Origin: Echeneis naucrates
Taxonomy: Eukaryota > Chordata > Actinopteri > Carangiformes > Echeneidae
Direction: 5' to 3'
NCBI RefSeq assembly: GCF_900963305.1
Contig: NC_042531.1
Coordinates: 2,107,872-2,171,871 of the forward strand
Length of the DNA: 64,000 nucleotides
This document shows, in pieces, positions 46,976 to 58,674 of this stretch; position 1 is the stretch's first letter, and each line of letters opens with the position of its first letter. Under the pieces are notes generated by a model. It saw only the letters and a program-made list of their open reading frames with translations, had not been told where the DNA came from and made no database searches. Both the position numbers and the translations under genes were made by a program.

Positions 46976-49790
46976 AGGCAATGAACCATTTGAGCCAATT
47001 GGTTCATTTCTGGACGCTTCATGCACACAAACCACCTACTGGCCAGGTGTGTAATCACAGCTGTATCTGATGCGTTCAATTTTTGTGTCTGTTGGGAATG
47101 ACTATGGATTGCAAAAAAATGTATGATCCAAATAATTTCTGTACACAAATTATCACGCGTGTAGGAATCTTTTTTTTTTATTCATTCTGTGTGTATATTT
47201 TCCCAAAATGGTAATATCATAATATGGCAGGTTGTGCAATGTTTTTTTGAAAATGGCATGGGCTTCATCAGGCAGAAGACAGTGAAAGTGCTTGTGGAAC
47301 TAGGAAAAGGGCACAGATTATGCTTGTGTAACTTGGATGTACAGGACAGGGGAAATTTCATTCATTTTTATTCAGAAACAAGAGTTTCTCAACAGTTTTT
47401 GCTTTTAAATGATTTCTTTTGTTTTGACACAACCTCTCCGGCCTTGGAGAAGACCCTTTCACAAGGCACAGAAGATGCCTGCGTGCACAAAAAGGCAAGT
47501 GCAAGTTCGTATAAATGTGGGTAGAGTAGTTTTTGCCTCTGCCAGTACTCCAGAGGGTTTTCCAGTCTTCCTATATTTGGATCTGAAAGGTAGCGCCGGA
47601 CCTCCACGGTGGCATCTGCAGTGACATTTTGAGACCTCCTTGCCATGACGCTGGTGTCCAAACGATGCCACAGTTTGCTATCTAAGAGGAAACCACAGAC
47701 CATGTTAGTAAGTGATCTCATAGAAATAACTGATGTCAAAATGTAAAGTAATAGATTACCTCCAGTGACATCATGAGAGGTAGAAGCCTGGGGGATTTCC
47801 TCTCTGCTTTGTTGTGCCCTTATAATGGTAGCACACTCTGAGGTCAGTCACTTTATTGCTTCAGTGGCTTTAGTTTGACTGAAAAATCCAATAACTTTAA
47901 ATCGGGGGTCCTGGAGTGTAGCAAGGGACATGATGCCCATTGACTGCAAAGTGTAAAGCTTCTCCTGTAGTTGCCTGATGACCTGGTCTCACATTTCCAA
48001 TGTCACTGCAGGTGCCGGCTTTGCTATTTCCTCCTGAAGGTTTTGTTTCAGCATTTTCATTAGAGGGACAACTTTGGAGGCAGACACATTTTCCTCAGTC
48101 GACAGCTCTACAGTGGCATCATAAAAGGGAGACAGCAAAGAAAGGCACCCTCCAACAACGTTGAACTCATCTGAAGTGATCGTGAGCATGTCTTGTTGTA
48201 GCCCAGCCAACTCTGCTCCGACTGGCTCCCTTAGCTCCACCAAATGTTGTAGCATCAAAAATGTGCTGTTCCATCTGGTCTCCACTTCTTGCATTAGGTT
48301 CATTTTTGCCATCCCCAGATGAAGCTGCAGTTGTGTAAGCTTCTCCTTTAAAGATACAGATGAGTAGGCCATTAAATCACTGCAGCAGGAACACAGACAA
48401 ACTGTTATTGTTATTAGAAATTGTAATGAAGGGAATGACCATAACTTAGCAGTGGTGCTGCTTCTAAAGAAGCCAACCAGCTTCCTTGCTTTGGCCTGGA
48501 TGCCAGAGAGCACGGGGTTCTGCTCATGTGCCTTCTTCACTATCAGATTTAGTGTGCGTGCAATGCAAATATGGTGCAAATATGGGAGCACCATCAGTGA
48601 CCGTACATGTCACCTTATTAGTGATTCCCCATTCCTCCGTCTGAGAGGCTTTCATTCGAGCTATAATTTTCAGCAGTGTGTGATTGGGGGAATACCTGCA
48701 CTCCCAACAGCACTGAGCTGAGCCTGGTTTTCTCACCCACAAAATGTTATGTTACAGCCAGGTAGGCATCCATGTTGATGGATGTCCACATGTCAGAGGT
48801 AAGGCTGACAGCAGCCACCTTTTCAACGTTAGCCTTAGCCTTCTCCTTTGCTGACTCGTACTTGGCCTCCATCATGGCCTTCGGGGCCTAAAGGAAAAAA
48901 TATATAATGTGTGATTAGTTTGAATTGTGAAACATACAGTTAAGTACTCATTTGTTTCATGCATGCACCCATACATACCTGCCTTGTAAGGATAACATGC
49001 CTAGGATCCAATTTGGACACAAATGCCCTGAATCCAACATCTTCCACAATACTGAAGGGCTGTGTGTCCGTCACTATCATGGAGACAAGGGCCTCATCCA
49101 GCTCCTGTTTTCTGGTGGCTGGTTAAAAGAGAATAAATACAGTGTTCCTTGTCTTTATTTGCACAATAAACAAAAGTAAACATGGAAAAACTGTGATAAT
49201 GTTATGACTTACCTTGGCTAGATGAAGCTGTAGTTTCCTCCTTATTCTCATGCAAGGCACGGTAATGCCTTAGCATGGATGAGGTGTTGTTATTGTACCC
49301 CAACTCCTTGGAACACAATAAACACCTCACCTTTGAATAAGATAAACCGTGAAAAATAGTTCCTGATAAGCAAACCTAATGCGTCTGTAATAATGATAGA
49401 TTTAGCTTACCTTGTTAGGAGACATCAGATCCCACACAGGGGAAATCCTCCTCTTCCTCGCTGGCTCCATCCTATCACCTATCCTATTCTCCTCACTCTC
49501 CTAAATCTCTCTCTCTCCCTAAACTCTCCAAACTATATAAGCGCGATCCAGACTCTCCAAACTCTCAACTGACCGCAACTCACCTTCAAAAACCCACATT
49601 TTGAATGGAGCCTGAGGGGTCTATATAGCTGTAAAACCTTGGGGCAAAATCTGAACCACTTCCTGAAGCAATCACGTGGTACAGCCGGGCAGCAAGGCTT
49701 CGGACGTCATCATTTTTGGCTCCCCCCTACTTGAAGAAAGCATTGATATGTGCTTCGTGGAAACGCCCCCTTTTTTACTTCATTACCAGA
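46976..49790 (-). mobile_element. hAT transposon with ZBED-type transposase, decayed
   Basis: Minus strand, in order: MEPARKRRISPVWDLMSPNK (about 49470), BED finger VRCLLCSKELGYNNNTSS with RHYRALH (49214-49330, with a GTAAGT donor), ELDEALVSMIVTDTQPFSIV (about 49110-48975), EKVAAVSLTSDMWTSINMDA (about 48850-48770), a catalytic-region frame 48594-47989, and the C-terminal dimerisation motif LAFLCTQASSVPCERVFSKA (about 47500-47430). Stops and a frameshift in the middle exon show it is inactive. Edges are set by loss of similarity to 35905-36635, and terminal repeats are only weakly readable. Three orphan plus-strand frames inside are antisense shadows. Confidence 0.85.
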
Positions 49791-49950
49791 CTGACTCTGT
49801 GAAATTTGTGTAATATCAGATCAGAGCAATATTTTAAAATATTTTGAAAACATATCAAAAACACATTGGTTTGACAGTGGAACTGTTGAATTTGGTTACA
49901 CGATTCTGCAGTTTTAATGTAGTTTGTCTTTGATATTTTTCTTTCTACAG

Positions 49951-49976
49951 GTGACACAGTGCCCTTTCAAGCAGCA
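49951..49976 (+). pseudogene. Truncated second exon of the captured gene, copy 2
   Basis: After the same TTTCTACAG acceptor, only about 26 bp of the exon at 36797 remain (VTQCPFKQQ), then sequence jumps to the TM1 scrap and D5 promoter. Confidence 0.5.
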
Positions 49977-50004
49977 AAGTTGAAAGGACCATCTGATGTC
50001 ATAT

Positions 50005-50058
50005 CTGTTCACTCTGCTCACTGTGGTTCGCAACCTGCTGATCATCATCATTGTAGAT
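50005..50058 (+). pseudogene. TAAR TM1 scrap, copy 2
   Basis: LFTLLTVVRNLLIIII, identical to 37005-37058, upstream of D5. Confidence 0.6.
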
Positions 50059-50098
50059 AGTTAACATAGTTCACAGGTCCATAGAAACGGCCACAGTA

Positions 50099-50106
50099 TG
50101 ACGTCA
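50099..50106. promoter_or_regulatory. CRE palindrome, -78 from the ATG of gene D5
   Basis: TGACGTCA in the subfamily B promoter context. Confidence 0.55.
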
Positions 50107-50176
50107 ACATTTGAATATGGGAGGGACTTTTAATCTGAAAACTGTCAGAGCTCAGCAGCTCCTTGTCTCTGTGATC

Positions 50177-51463
50177 ATGGAGGCCCCTGAAGAAGCTGAA
50201 CTCTGTCCTCCCCAGCTCAACACCTCCTGCAGGAGTACTTCACATTCTCACTTGGAGACTACGATCATTAACTGTGTGCTGTCCATCATCACTCTGCTCA
50301 CTGTGGTTCTCAACCTGCTGGTCATCATCTCTATCTCCCACTTCAGGCAGAGATAAATATTTCTCTGCTTGGCCCTCAACATGTTTATTGTTCTGTATTT
50401 TATGAATGAAGTCAGGAATGAAAAGATTTTTCATCTGCAGGTTCAAGTGAGATCCATATTTTAAAATAAGTGTTGAGACAGTCATCATAGAGGAGAAATA
50501 TAGATTTACTTTGTAGGCCTTTGATTAATGGATGCTGGTTATTTAAAATGTTTTTCAACCTGTGATACTGTCATGTATTTATGCATGTAGTAACAGTTTT
50601 CTTCATTCATGTAGATTTCTAACTACAGTCTGTCTCTTTCCAGGCAGCTCCAAACCTCCACCAACCTCCTCCTCCTCTCTCTGGCTGCAGCAGACTTTAT
50701 TGTGGGTTTCCTTCAGCTGCCAGGATTGATTCTTATTTACGCAGGTTGCTGGTTCATTGGTGGTGTCATGTGTGTTGGGGTTAATTTCTTTGGTTACCTC
50801 CTTGTCAGTGTTTCAGTAGGAAATATGGTGTTGATATCAATTGATCGCTACGTGGCCATTTGTGAGCCCATGTTTTACTCCACCAGAGTTACTGTGAGGA
50901 GAGTTCAGCTCTGTGTTTGTCTGTGCTGGACATTTTCTGCTGTTCACAGCAGCTGGATACTGAGACATTCCTTCAAACAACCAGAGACGGAGAACTCTTG
51001 TTCTGGAGAGTGTGTAAGCTTACCTACTTACACTGAAGGTATTGTTGACCTTGCTGTGACCTTTTTGGGCCCCATTTTAATCATCATAATCTTGTATCTC
51101 AGAGTATTTGTGGTGGCTGTGTCTCAGGCTCGGGCCATGCGCTCTCATGTTACAGCTGTCACACATCAGCAAACACAGACTGTAAAACCAAAGAAATCTG
51201 AAATGAAAGCAGCCCGGACTCTGGGAGTTGTAGTCGCTGTGTTTCTTCTCTGTTCTGCTCCGTATTATATTTCAAACTTTGAAACTTTGAGTAACTTGGA
51301 CACATTGTCAACTTTACTCTTTGGACTTTTGCTGTTGTATCTGAACTCCTGTGTGAACCCGATGATCTATGCTTTTTTCTACCCCTGGTTCAGAAAAGCT
51401 ATCAGACACATAGTGACTCTTCAGATACTGCAGCCTGGCTCCAGTCAGACCAGGTTCATGTAG
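50177..51463 (+). CDS. TAAR subfamily B, Asp5.42 only (D5)
   Basis: Exon 1 is 50177-50346, exon 2 is 50644-51463, 329 aa, with a GC-AG intron of 297 bp. Gly at 3.32 and Asp5.42 present. Variable positions: QLPGL, IYAGCWFIGG, VMCVGVNFFG, ECL2 CSGEC then VSLPTYTEGIVD, TM6-7 SNLDTLSTLLFGLLLLYLNS (as D1), NPMIYAFF, tail SQTRFM. The 3-prime UTR start (GGAGGAGGCTGAGATGGAAT) matches that of C1, 20 kb away. Confidence 0.93.
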
Positions 51464-51516
51464 GAGGAGGCTGAGATGGAATTAGTGAGATTATTGATTT
51501 TGACTGTGACTTTCCA

Positions 51517-51762
51517 GTGAATACAATAAGAAATTGCTCTACTGTAGTTGTTGCCTTTCTTGTGCGCTCCAGTCCTTGTTATATTTTCGCCTCTTCAGGT
51601 GAGAATGGATCGACTGGAGGATTAGTTGTAGCCCTTCAGATTTGGCTGTTGCACTTTAACTCCTGTTTAAACCTGTTAATCTATGTGTTTTTCTACATCA
51701 GGTTCAGAAAGTCTATTTACCATATTGTTATGATTCATATACTGCAGCCTTGCTCCAGTTAG
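51517..51762 (+). pseudogene. TAAR TM6-TM7 remnant
   Basis: Reads VVVAFLVRSSPCYIFASSGE, then LQIWLLHFNSCLNLLIYVFF, RFRKSIYHIV and HILQPCSS. The TM7 NP is NL and YPWF is YIRF. Nothing upstream of TM6 remains except a few codons. It is an old, truncated paralogue immediately after D5. Confidence 0.8.
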
Positions 51763-51769
51763 ACCAGTC

Positions 51770-52430
51770 CAATGTAAAAATACAAACAGATATCGTTACC
51801 TTTACATCGCTATACTGTATGTGTAAACTTTTCTGCCAAGTAGTTCTGCTCGTTTGTGATCAGACATATGTAGTCTGTGTGATATTACTACTATTAAACT
51901 ATTTGAATGACTTAAGACAGAAAGGTCAATTGTATCTTGATGTTTGTGTGAGTATCCAGTAATTCCTGCTACCTGCAAAAACTCAATTGTGAATTAGAGT
52001 TGTACAGTATGAAACCAGTGTATTTCATGATTTCACTCAAACCTTTGTTATCTGTTCGTGGCAATAGTGAATAATATTTCTTTTACATTTAGCTGTCAAT
52101 AATCTTGTTTTTTGTTTTGAATGTTATTTTTGTGCATGAATTAAGACCGACCAGCCAATCTACAATTAGACAAACTGTACTAAGATATTATTATATTATA
52201 GAAAATACCACTAAGAGACCACAGCCTTCCCACTCAGTTGCTCAATTGTTCATTATATCTGTGATTCAGATTCAGCCTAAATATCTATAATAATGTAAAG
52301 GTGTCTGGTTGTGAATAATGCTGCTGTATTTATGTTCATTTTACTATCAGCAGATTTTGTCCTTCTTAGTTCATACTTGACAGAAATAGATCGATAGATT
52401 GCCTCCTGAATTGTTGAAATTAGAATATGG
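51770..52430. other. AT-rich spacer
   Basis: No gene or repeat recognised. Confidence 0.5.
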
Positions 52431-52503
52431 GAGGGGGAAAAGAACAATATAAATGCACTGTGACAGTGAGATTTGAGCTCAGCAGCCCCTTGTCTCTCTG
52501 AAC

Positions 52504-53738
52504 ATGGAGGCTCATGAAGAAGATGAATTCTGTTTTCCACAGCTCAACTCCTCCTGCAGGAGGACATCACGTTCTCACTCAGAAGCTCTGCTCATTAACT
52601 GTCTGCTGTCCATCATCACTCTGCTCACTGTGGTTCTCAACCTGCTGGTCATCATCTCCATCTCCCACTTCAGGCAGAGACTAAATTGCTTGGCCTTTTT
52701 CATGGTTCCAGCTATGCAACATAATGTCTCATCTAGGTTACTAATGAAAACATTTTGTATATGTATGTGTGACTGTAAATCTAGTTACCTGCGTGGAAAC
52801 AAATTGTCATACTGTGCTGCCTTTAGCATTGTTAGAGATTTTAATAACATCATTAATAATATTTCTTCAACAACATCTATGTAACAGCGTGTTCAGTATT
52901 GATATTGTCTCTTTTCAGGCAGCTCCACACCACCACCAACCTCCTCCTCCTCTCTCTGTCTGTTGCAGACTTCCTCGTAGGTTTCCTCCAGATGCCAATT
53001 CTGTTTCTCCACATCCGAGGCTGTGTGATCCTGGGAGACATTGTGTGTGGTGTGCATTACTTTTTAGCTTTCCTGGTTGTCAGTGTTTCAGTAGGAAACA
53101 TGGTGCTGATATCTGTTGATCGCTACATTGCTATTTGTGAGCCCATGGTTTACTCCACCAGAGTTACCCTAAAGAGAGTTCAGCTCTGTGTTTATTTGTG
53201 CTGGATATTTTCTGCTGTTCACAGCAGCTGGATACTTCGGGATTTCTTAAAACAACCAGGCAGGTATAACTCCTGTTATGGAGACTGTGTAGTTGGTGTC
53301 AGTTATGTTGAAGGAGCTGTCGACCTTGTTGTGACCTTTTTAGGCCCCATTTTAATCATCATAATCTTGTATCTCAGAGTTTTTGTGGTGGCTGTGTCTC
53401 AGGCTCGGGCCATGCGCTCTCATGTTACAGCTTTCACACTTCAGCATTCAGAGACTATAAGAACTAAGAAATCTGAGATCAAAGCAGCCCGGACTCTGGG
53501 AGTTGTAGTCGCTGTGTTTCTGCTGTGTTCCTGTCCATATTATTGTTTTGCTGTTACAGCTGAGAGCAACTTGGTGGGGGCATCATCTGCAGGCCTTGAG
53601 CTTTGGCTGGTGTATTTCAACTCCAGCCTAAACCCTGTGATCTATGTCTTTTTCTATCCATGGTTTAGAAAAGCTATTAAACACATTGTGACTCTTCAGA
53701 TACTGCAGCCTGGCTCTCGAGAGGCCAGCTTAATATAG
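52504..53738 (+). CDS. TAAR lacking Asp3.32, keeping Asp5.42 (E1)
   Basis: Exon 1 is 52504-52673, exon 2 is 52919-53738, 329 aa, with a GC-AG intron of 245 bp. TM3 reads CGVHYFLAFLV, so 3.32 is Ala107; TM5 GAVDLVVTFLGP keeps Asp5.42. In ECL1 the usual CW is CV (RGCVILGD). TM6 reads LLCSCPYYCFAVTAESN; ECL2 has CYGDC. DRY is DRYIAICEP. The upstream word GAATATGGGAGGG is shared with subfamily B promoters, and ATATAAATG lies about 57 bp before the ATG, but no full CRE is present. Confidence 0.93.
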
Positions 53739-53744
53739 AAAAGG

Positions 53745-54283
53745 GAGGAAATTATTCATATGTTGCCCTTTAACCACTGAAATTATACATAACAGCTCAA
53801 GCGAAAGGAAATAAATAAATGCAAGTTTCTTCAAATCGAGAAATTGCATGTATAAATTGCTGCTTTCAGACAACTATACCGTTGTATTCTTGTTTATTTT
53901 TTATGCTATGTGTGATCTTGTGATTATAGTTGAGCCAGTGCGTTGACTTTCAAAATATTTCACAAAAGAAACCATGCCAATTGTATACATAAGAACAAAC
54001 AAGGTTAAAAAGTCACTAATATGAAATAGAGCAAGAGAGGGAAGATAACAGAAGGAATACTAATAACAACTACTATACTATTATAATAACAAATACTAAC
54101 TGAATAACAGAATACTTTTTTCCTACTTTTTCTTTGCTGCTTTTACTATTTTTGTGACACTCCTTGTTCAAAGAACGCAAGATCCAAGATACAAATAAAG
54201 AGATCTGCCAATCACTATGTATGATGTGCAAATTCATATCAATCACATACTAAGAAATTATTGTAGAATTTTTGTATATTACG

Positions 54284-54337
<54 letters not shown>

Positions 54338-54900
54338 CATACATACATATATATACATATAAACAAAAATAATAAAAACTTATGTGTGAGCAGAGCACAG
54401 CTAAACCTCAGTTCGAGCTGCAAAGGTGCAAAAAAAAAAAAACAAAACAATAACAAAAACAAAAGGTACAACGTACTTTATCAACCAAAATCTTTAAACA
54501 GCCACATAATGCTAGTGTACAACACAAAAACAGAAAACAACAGACAAAAATGAGTAGAAGAGAGGTTCACATTCAAAAGACCTTTTTAAAAATAGTTTTA
54601 GAACAAAAAGCGACTCATGTTCTAGTTTTTTTTTTTTACACAATGTGTATCGATCCATAAATGCATCATCTGCAAACTGTCATAGTTACATATTGTACAG
54701 TTCCCTGAATGCATCGCTGTTTGAGCGGTCGCTTGTTTGCGGAGAAAACGTCAATTTTTCCTGATTAAAAGTCAACGCTGACGGCTGTCAGCTGGATAGA
54801 CAGCCAGAGAACTCCAGAGAAAAGCTGGAACCATTCAGGAAGCGAGTTTGAAGGTTAAAGTCGGCAGTGTTTCCGGAGAGGAAATCGACTGTTCCGAGTC
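53745..54900. other. AT-rich spacer with a (TA)n tract
   Basis: A TA microsatellite occupies about 54287-54332 and continues as imperfect ACATACATA/TATATACATA. Frames across it are artefacts. The rest is A-rich and featureless. Confidence 0.6.
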
Positions 54901-54908
54901 AGAGCCGG

Positions 54909-56072
54909 TGTGTCAACCGATTCGGTTCCCCCCAGGTTCCGGTTCCCCTTTACGCTGATTTACTGCTGAGTCGTGCGTAGTTGCTAAGTTACCGTGCGTA
55001 CTTAAAGAAGAAACGCAAATTGAAAAAACAGCTGAGTGTACGGAAAGCGAAATGGAACAAGTCAATGTGTAGGTTACTGGTGTGTTATTTATTATATAAC
55101 TAAATAAACTGAGAATGCATTTGTTCGGCCATTCTTTGTCAATCTTTGTGTAAATGGATGCCAGCTAGCATATCTGTGCGAGAGTAGCCTACGTTAAGTA
55201 AACCTCACTGCCGGATCACTTACACTAGTTAGTCCCTTCGAAATGGACTGCTAGCTAACTGGTTAGCTAGCTGGTTAGCATGCTCGGCTGACGAACTGAT
55301 GACATTATTTTTGACGTATAAAGTTACTATAGCTTACCGTTCATTTGGAAACGGGCGGATATTTCTGCTCCTTGGAAACACCCACCGGATAGTGTCCGTA
55401 TGTTTCAGAATTCACGAACTGTTGAACACAAGTTTACCATTTTAAGAACAAACACTCACATGACAAACACTCATCCTGGCCGCCCTTTGGGAAACTGGGT
55501 TGGGAATTAGTTTATGTCCTGGGTTAGTTCCAAGTAAGGGCATGATTTATAGGAAAGTCAAGGATCCATTCACTGAACACTTCAAACATTTTTACACATT
55601 ATCTGTTATCTTGCACGACATGCCCATAAAATAGACTATAGGTCTACATAATTATCATTGATCGATCAACCAGTTAAACTGTAGCATATACACAAGAAAA
55701 ATTCAGCAACAAAGCGTGGTATTTATTTACTCATAAAAATTATAAACAAGTCAACAGGCGTGGACTCAGAGCATCAACTCTGTGGTGGAAGGTGTCAAAT
55801 CCAAAGATGATTGGAGAGATATTAAATATGAATGTATATTTGTGTGTACAATCTTCTAGGTGGAGGGACGTGCTGAATAGAAGTATCCAATCCAAATGAA
55901 GGTCCAGGCTCCGATCATTGCATCACAGAACAAAAAGACAGTTGTTTGGTTACAGGAAAAGAGGGAGGAGTGTCTTATTCAGCGTTTTGATGGAGATGCT
56001 GGCCAGAAATCTACTGGAGCACCACAGCCTCTTTGGATATGGAGACCCTGGAGGAAGCTGAACTCTGCTTTC
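54909..56072 (+). repeat. Inverted repeat 1, left arm (5-prime region of E2)
   Basis: The promoter region and first 34 bp of E2 coding sequence. Present in reverse at about 58620-59720, with high identity apart from a gap of about 70 bp in the right arm. Confidence 0.88.
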
Positions 56073-57232
56073 CACAGATGAACACTTCATGCAGGAAGAA
56101 GTTACAGCATTACGCCACAAACGTTTTCCTTTACATTCTGCTGTCCTCCATCACCGTACTGACTGTCTGTCTCAACCTGCTGGTCATCATCTCTATCTCC
56201 CACTTCAGGCATAAACTTCAAAACATTAACACAAAATTATTTTTATTTTATTCAGATGAAAAGTTTGAATGATTTCTATGTAAGGAAATGTAATTGACTA
56301 TTTTTAGACAGCTGTATTTAAAACTGCTGCTGCATGTGAACACTGTTTAAAGAATCATGGTGTTCCATCTGCTGCAGAGACTAATGGGCTCAGTATGGTT
56401 TTCTTTCTCCAGGCAGCTACACACCTCCACCAACCTCCTCCTCCTCTCTCTGGCTGTCTCAGACTTCCTTGTCGGACTCCTGCTGATGCCAGTTCAAATC
56501 CTCCTTAAAGAAGGCTGCTGGGTTTTGGGGAGCTTGACATGCAGACTGTTTTATTATATCTCTTTTGTCCTTCCATCTGCCTCAGTAGGAAACATGGTGC
56601 TCATATCGGTTGACCGTTACGTGGCCATTTGTGACCCTTTGCATTACTCCACTAAAGTCACTCTAAACAGAGTTAAAGTCAGTGTTGGTCTGTGTTGGGC
56701 CTGTTCTGTCTTGTATAACGGTGTGATACTGAATGTCTTCCTGAAACACCCAGATAGGTATAATTCCTGCTATGGAGAGTGTGTAGTTGTTATTAACTTC
56801 TTAACAGGAGCTTTAGATGGCGTGTTGACTTTTATAGGTCCCATTTCCGTTATCATAACTCTGTATATGAAAGTATTTGTGGTGGCTGTGTCACAGGCTC
56901 GAGCTCTGAGGTCTCATACTGCAGCAGTGAAAGTCCAGAATTCAGTTCATGTGAGCGCTAATAAGTCTGAGAGAAAAGCAGCCAGGACTCTTGGTGTTGT
57001 TGTAGTTGTGTTTCTAATATGTTTCTGTCCTTATTTTTATCCCTCAATCGCAGGCCAGGACATGTCAAGTGATGTGGAATTTTCAGTTTTTGGGATCTGG
57101 CTACTTTCTAGTAACTCCTGTCTAAATCCACTGATCTATGCTTTTTTCTATCCTTGGTTTAGAAAGTGTATTCGTCAGATTGTCACACTTCAGATACTGC
57201 AGCCTTATTCCTCTGATGCTAACATACTGTAG
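56039..57232 (+). CDS. TAAR with Ser at 3.32, Asp5.42 kept (E2)
   Basis: Exon 1 is 56039-56208, exon 2 is 56413-57232, 329 aa, with a GC donor (TTCAG|GCATAA) and a 204-bp intron. The start is METLEE by alignment; a TTG two codons earlier is not a likely start. TM3 reads CRLFYYISFVLPSASVGN, with Ser107 at 3.32 and a proline inside TM3. TM5 GALDGVLTFIGP keeps Asp5.42. Position 7.43 is Ser (LSSNSCLNPLIY) where most copies have Tyr, and 6.48 is Phe. Loop 3 and the tail (LQPYSSDANIL) differ from all others. It is the most diverged intact gene. Confidence 0.93.
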
Positions 57233-57493
57233 GAAAAGAGTTCAAATAAGGATTTCTTGCTGTTACTTCATGCCAGGATAAAATATGAAAAATGACTTGC
57301 TCATTAGGTTATCTGATTTTCTTGCCTGGGACATAAAGAGTCAGTGCCTCCAGCATGATGTTGCTTTCCTTTTTGTCAAAATGATATTGCTCATCTGTAA
57401 GTGGCTGAATTTAAAACCTTTAACTGAGCTGAATGATTGTTTTTGTTGTTGCTAAATCAGCCATGTATGTCAATATTGTGATTGCTCATCCAT

Positions 57494-58674
57494 GTTTTCT
57501 GAATAAACTAAGCTGAAGGAAAAGTAAAAAATTGCATTGCCCCCTTTGCTGCCAGTCCTCTCCCTCTACCCCCCCAGACTTCCTGCTCCCTTCTTTCACA
57601 GCCACACTGATAAACATCAGAATGTCTACAATAACATAAATATAATATAAAATAAATCCAAGTATATTGTGGAACACTTAACGTGACACACTTTATATTG
57701 CATATAAAACCTATGCCTTTTCATTGAATGTGTAGTTGCTTTCATTAGCAAATCACAATTTTCCACATTACAGGACTACAAAGTTTTATTGATGTAATTG
57801 TCCTAATAGTCTCTATTCTACTCTGATTGGTACATTATAATTAGTCTGAGTGCCGTGAAAACAATTACAGACAAAACACTGAACTGAGATCAATAACTTC
57901 TGAACTGTGTGTGTCGTGTTTTATAGATATGAACACAGAGGCCACTCTTTCCTTGGACTGTGTACAGGGGAATATGCACACCATCATCTGGGGCATGATC
58001 ACACAATGCATGTTATACAAGTAATAAAAAAAAACAAAACAAACATATTAGTATAATATTGCCCAATTTGATTTACCTCGAAACAATAGAACATTATAGG
58101 ACGCTGACTTTTGATTTTTATTGAGTAATGAATTAACATGGCTTCTGTAACTGTAACTGTTCTGTATTTAGGAGGGAATGTGAAAATAATAAAGAATCAT
58201 CCAAACTCAAGATAGAGAGTGACTCAGTACTCTGAACTAATGACGACATTGATTTAATATTTGGCCAATTATTCTTTTATCAAGAGCAGATAAAATTGGT
58301 GGAAACATTTTTCTTTTTTGAAAAAGGAAAGCAGGTTTTGCAAGCAATTCTGTCACATTTTTGTCAAAACATTGAAATTAAATTCACAAGATCAATTTAT
58401 ATGAAGGTTCATATCCAAATCAACTAAAATGTGGGAACAGAAAACTTTTACAGACATGAATTTACATAGCCTTATCTGGGGGGCATTTGATTATTTTAGA
58501 GTGCCTGGAGCAGTTGTCAACTTAGTAGGAAGATATTTCCAGGATATCAGACTGTGTTTAAGTACAGCAGGCTTTACAACAGGTTGGCATTTAGTTATAT
58601 AATAAATAACACACCAGTAGAAAGCAGAGTTCAGCTTCCTCCAGGGTCTCCATATCCAGAGAGGCTGTGGTGCT
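57494..58674. repeat. Inverted repeat 2, left arm (3-prime flank of E2)
   Basis: About 1.18 kb whose reverse complement is at 62815-64000, reaching the window end. It includes the junction at 58619 where inverted repeat 1 begins. No coding sequence except the antisense start of E2 exon 1. Confidence 0.88.

Noticed and set aside
54272-54553. Open frames through the TA repeat
   Set aside because: Low-complexity (Tyr-Ile)n translation of a microsatellite.
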